Positions 14,787-16,175 of a stretch of 16,175 nt of DNA are shown here, piece after piece. The translations under genes were made by a program, and so were the position numbers. The notes below the pieces were generated by a model. The model did not search any database. It had not been told where the DNA came from and was given only the letters and a program-made list of their open reading frames with translations. Origin of the DNA: JALORV01 sp035429725 (GTDB lineage: Bacteria; Pseudomonadota; Gammaproteobacteria; Burkholderiales; Burkholderiaceae_F); the NCBI GenBank assembly GCA_035429725.1, contig DAOMFI010000069.1, positions 1-16,175 on the forward strand, read 5' to 3'. The number at the start of each line of letters is the position of its first letter. Position 1 is the first letter of the stretch.

Positions 14787-15623
14787 CTACTCGCCCGCGT
14801 TGGGGAAGAAGAGCTGTTCGCCGTTGATCCGGTACGACGCGATCCCCTGCTGGCCCGCGGCCGAAGTGACCCAGTCGACGAACTTCTGCGCGTCGGCGGC
14901 ACGCACGTGAGGATGGCGCGCCGGGTTCACGACCATGACACCGTACTGGTTGAACAGGCGCTTGTCGCCCTCGACCAGGATCACCAGGTCGCCGCGGTTC
15001 TTGAACGACAGCCAGGTGCCGCGATCGGCCAGCACGTACGACCCGGCCGAGGAAGCAATGTTCAGCGCCGGGCCCATGCCGCAGCCGCATTCCCGGTATC
15101 CGCTGCCGCGCTGGGCCGCCAGGTCCGCCGCCGCCCAATAGCGGTTCTCGGCGGCATGCGTGCCGCTCTTGTCGCCGCGCGAGACGAAGGACGCGTTGGC
15201 GGCCGAAATCTTCTTTAACGCCGCCACAATGTCGTTGCCACGCACGCCGGCGCTGTCGGCCTTGGGACCGATCAGCACGAAGTCGTTGTACATGACCGGG
15301 TAGCGCTTCAGGCCAAAGCCCTCCGCGACGAACTTCTCCTCGGCGGGCTGGTCGTGAACGAACAGGACGTCGGCATCGCCCCGACGCGCCATGTCGAGCG
15401 CCTGCCCGGTGCCGACGGCCACGACCTTGACGTCGAGACCCGTGGCCTTCTTGAAAAGCGGCAGCAGGTGGGTAAAGAGGCCGGACTGTTCAGTTGACGT
15501 GGTCGACGCCATCGTGATGCTCTGCGCGGCGGCGACGCCGGTGGCCAGACACAGGGCCACGGCAACCGTGGTGCGGAGTTGGAGCCCACGACTCACGCAA
15601 CTCTTCAGTTGAGCGATGATCAT
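14787..15623 (-). CDS. tupA: TupA-like tungstate/molybdate ABC substrate-binding protein
   Basis: Periplasmic binding protein for an oxyanion ABC importer, 278 residues. The signal peptide covers about residues 1-33 with cleavage at VAAA|QS. The mature start ITMASTTSTEQSGL carries the TTTS-like loop (near 40-48) that holds the tungstate oxygens in TupA. The family motifs VVAVGTGQALDMARRGDADV, VHDQPAEEKFV, YNDFVLIGP, SRGDKSGTHAAE (contact loop with Arg) and ADRGTWLSF follow. The usual EXGQGMG element reads ECGCGMG, with two cysteines in unusual places. The start ATG has GGAG seven bases upstream and overlaps the stop of the ATPase gene (ATGA), so the pair is translationally coupled. By family it favours tungstate, though molybdate cannot be excluded. 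Confidence 0.93.
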   Translation of the reverse strand: MIIAQLKSCVSRGLQLRTTVAVALCLATGVAAAQSITMASTTSTEQSGLFTHLLPLFKKATGLDVKVVAVGTGQALDMARRGDADVLFVHDQPAEEKFVAEGFGLKRYPVMYNDFVLIGPKADSAGVRGNDIVAALKKISAANASFVSRGDKSGTHAAENRYWAAADLAAQRGSGYRECGCGMGPALNIASSAGSYVLADRGTWLSFKNRGDLVILVEGDKRLFNQYGVMVVNPARHPHVRAADAQKFVDWVTSAAGQQGIASYRINGEQLFFPNAGE

Positions 15624-16175
15624 GCAAATTCTCCTGCGAGGTAGTGCCGCACACCGGCGGCGGTGGAATCGTCAAAAAACGCAGCGGTCGGCTGGTCGGC
15701 CAGCAATCGTCCCTGTTCGAAGCACAGGACGCGGCTGGCGAGTCGTCGAACCTGGCCGAGGTTATGGCTGCTGAAGACGAGAGTGACGCCAGCGCGGTCG
15801 GTGAAGTGTGTGAGCAGTCCCTCGACGTCGTGCCGCGCGGCGGGATCCATGCTCGACGTCGGCTCGTCGAGCAGCAGCACGGCGGGGTTGAGCGCCCATG
15901 CCCGCGCCAGCGCCATCCGCTGCTGCTGACCGCCCGACAGGTTGCGGGCGCTTCGATGCGCCGCCTCGCCGAGGCCGAAACGCGCCAGCGCGGCGTGCGC
16001 CTGCTCGCAAGCCTCACGCCAACCGGTCCCGCGCAGCCACAAGCCGAGTGCGATGTTGCGCAGGACGCTCACGCGCAGCATGTAGGGCCGCTGGAACAGC
16101 ATGGCCTGGCGCGTGATCGGCGGCCGCTCGACGCGACCGGCGCTTGGCTCGATCAGTCCGTGCAGCAGGCGCAGC
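15620..16175 (-). CDS. tupC: TupC-like tungstate ABC transporter ATP-binding protein (5' end outside window)
   Basis: ATPase subunit of the tungstate/molybdate importer, cut by the window end. The 184 residues present start after Walker A (LRLLHGLIEPSAGRVE) and run to the natural stop. The Q-loop is AMLFQRPYML, the signature LSGGQQQR, Walker B VLLLDEPTSSMDP and the switch His is in VFSSHNLGQVRRL. The short C-terminus without a regulatory TOBE/MOP domain fits TupC better than ModC. The stop overlaps the tupA start. The permease gene tupB is not in the window and is expected further upstream on this strand, beyond position 16175. The assignment to Tup and not another oxyanion system rests mostly on the adjacent tupA. 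Confidence 0.9.
   Translation of the reverse strand, partial: LRLLHGLIEPSAGRVERPPITRQAMLFQRPYMLRVSVLRNIALGLWLRGTGWREACEQAHAALARFGLGEAAHRSARNLSGGQQQRMALARAWALNPAVLLLDEPTSSMDPAARHDVEGLLTHFTDRAGVTLVFSSHNLGQVRRLASRVLCFEQGRLLADQPTAAFFDDSTAAGVRHYLAGEFA

Overview
The window is about 16.2 kb of high-GC DNA (roughly two thirds G+C by eye) from a Gram-negative bacterium. Sec signal peptides, lipoprotein signals, a periplasmic-binding-protein transporter and a PaaK-family ligase fit a Proteobacterium. The gene order ligase-livG-livH-livM-binding protein-livF-PaaK-like, with its protein variants, most resembles Betaproteobacteria; this lineage call is from memory of related operons, not a search. Two runs of exactly 100 N (5332-5431 and 8130-8229) show that this is a draft scaffold. 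The second run is flanked by the same 55 bases on both sides, so it is an artefactual join inside one gene.

Region 1 (1-2131, minus strand) holds a Crp/Fnr-type regulator, a small single-pass membrane protein of unknown function and a YeaE-type aldo/keto reductase. The regulator is divergent from the main operon. The 197-bp space between them contains a near-perfect 18-bp palindrome with CRP-type half-site spacing.

Region 2 (2329-11881, plus strand) is the core. In order it encodes a long-chain-type acyl-CoA ligase, an 86-residue two-helix membrane protein, LivG, LivH (start lost in the first gap), LivM, a large periplasmic binding protein (split by the second gap), LivF, a Lys/Ala-rich histone-tail-like protein, a small lipoprotein and a PaaK-family AMP-binding enzyme with an altered phosphate loop. 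Read together, this looks like an uptake-and-activation module: an ABC importer of the hydrophobic amino acid (HAAT) family brings in an unidentified substrate, probably a carboxylic acid, and one or both ligases convert it to a CoA thioester. Two overlapping, mutually exclusive hairpins lie between the binding protein and livF.

Region 3 (11951-14151, minus strand) contains a DUF1801 protein with a basic histone-like tail, a DUF3455 envelope protein and a YdjA-like nitroreductase. Region 4 (14186-16175, minus strand) is a tungstate/molybdate module: TupC ATPase (cut by the window end), TupA binding protein, then MobB of molybdenum-cofactor maturation, running into the nitroreductase. A 9-bp-stem hairpin separates the converging regions 2 and 3. 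No tRNA, rRNA, CRISPR array, insertion sequence or phage gene was seen, and no gene-free stretch exceeds 300 bases.
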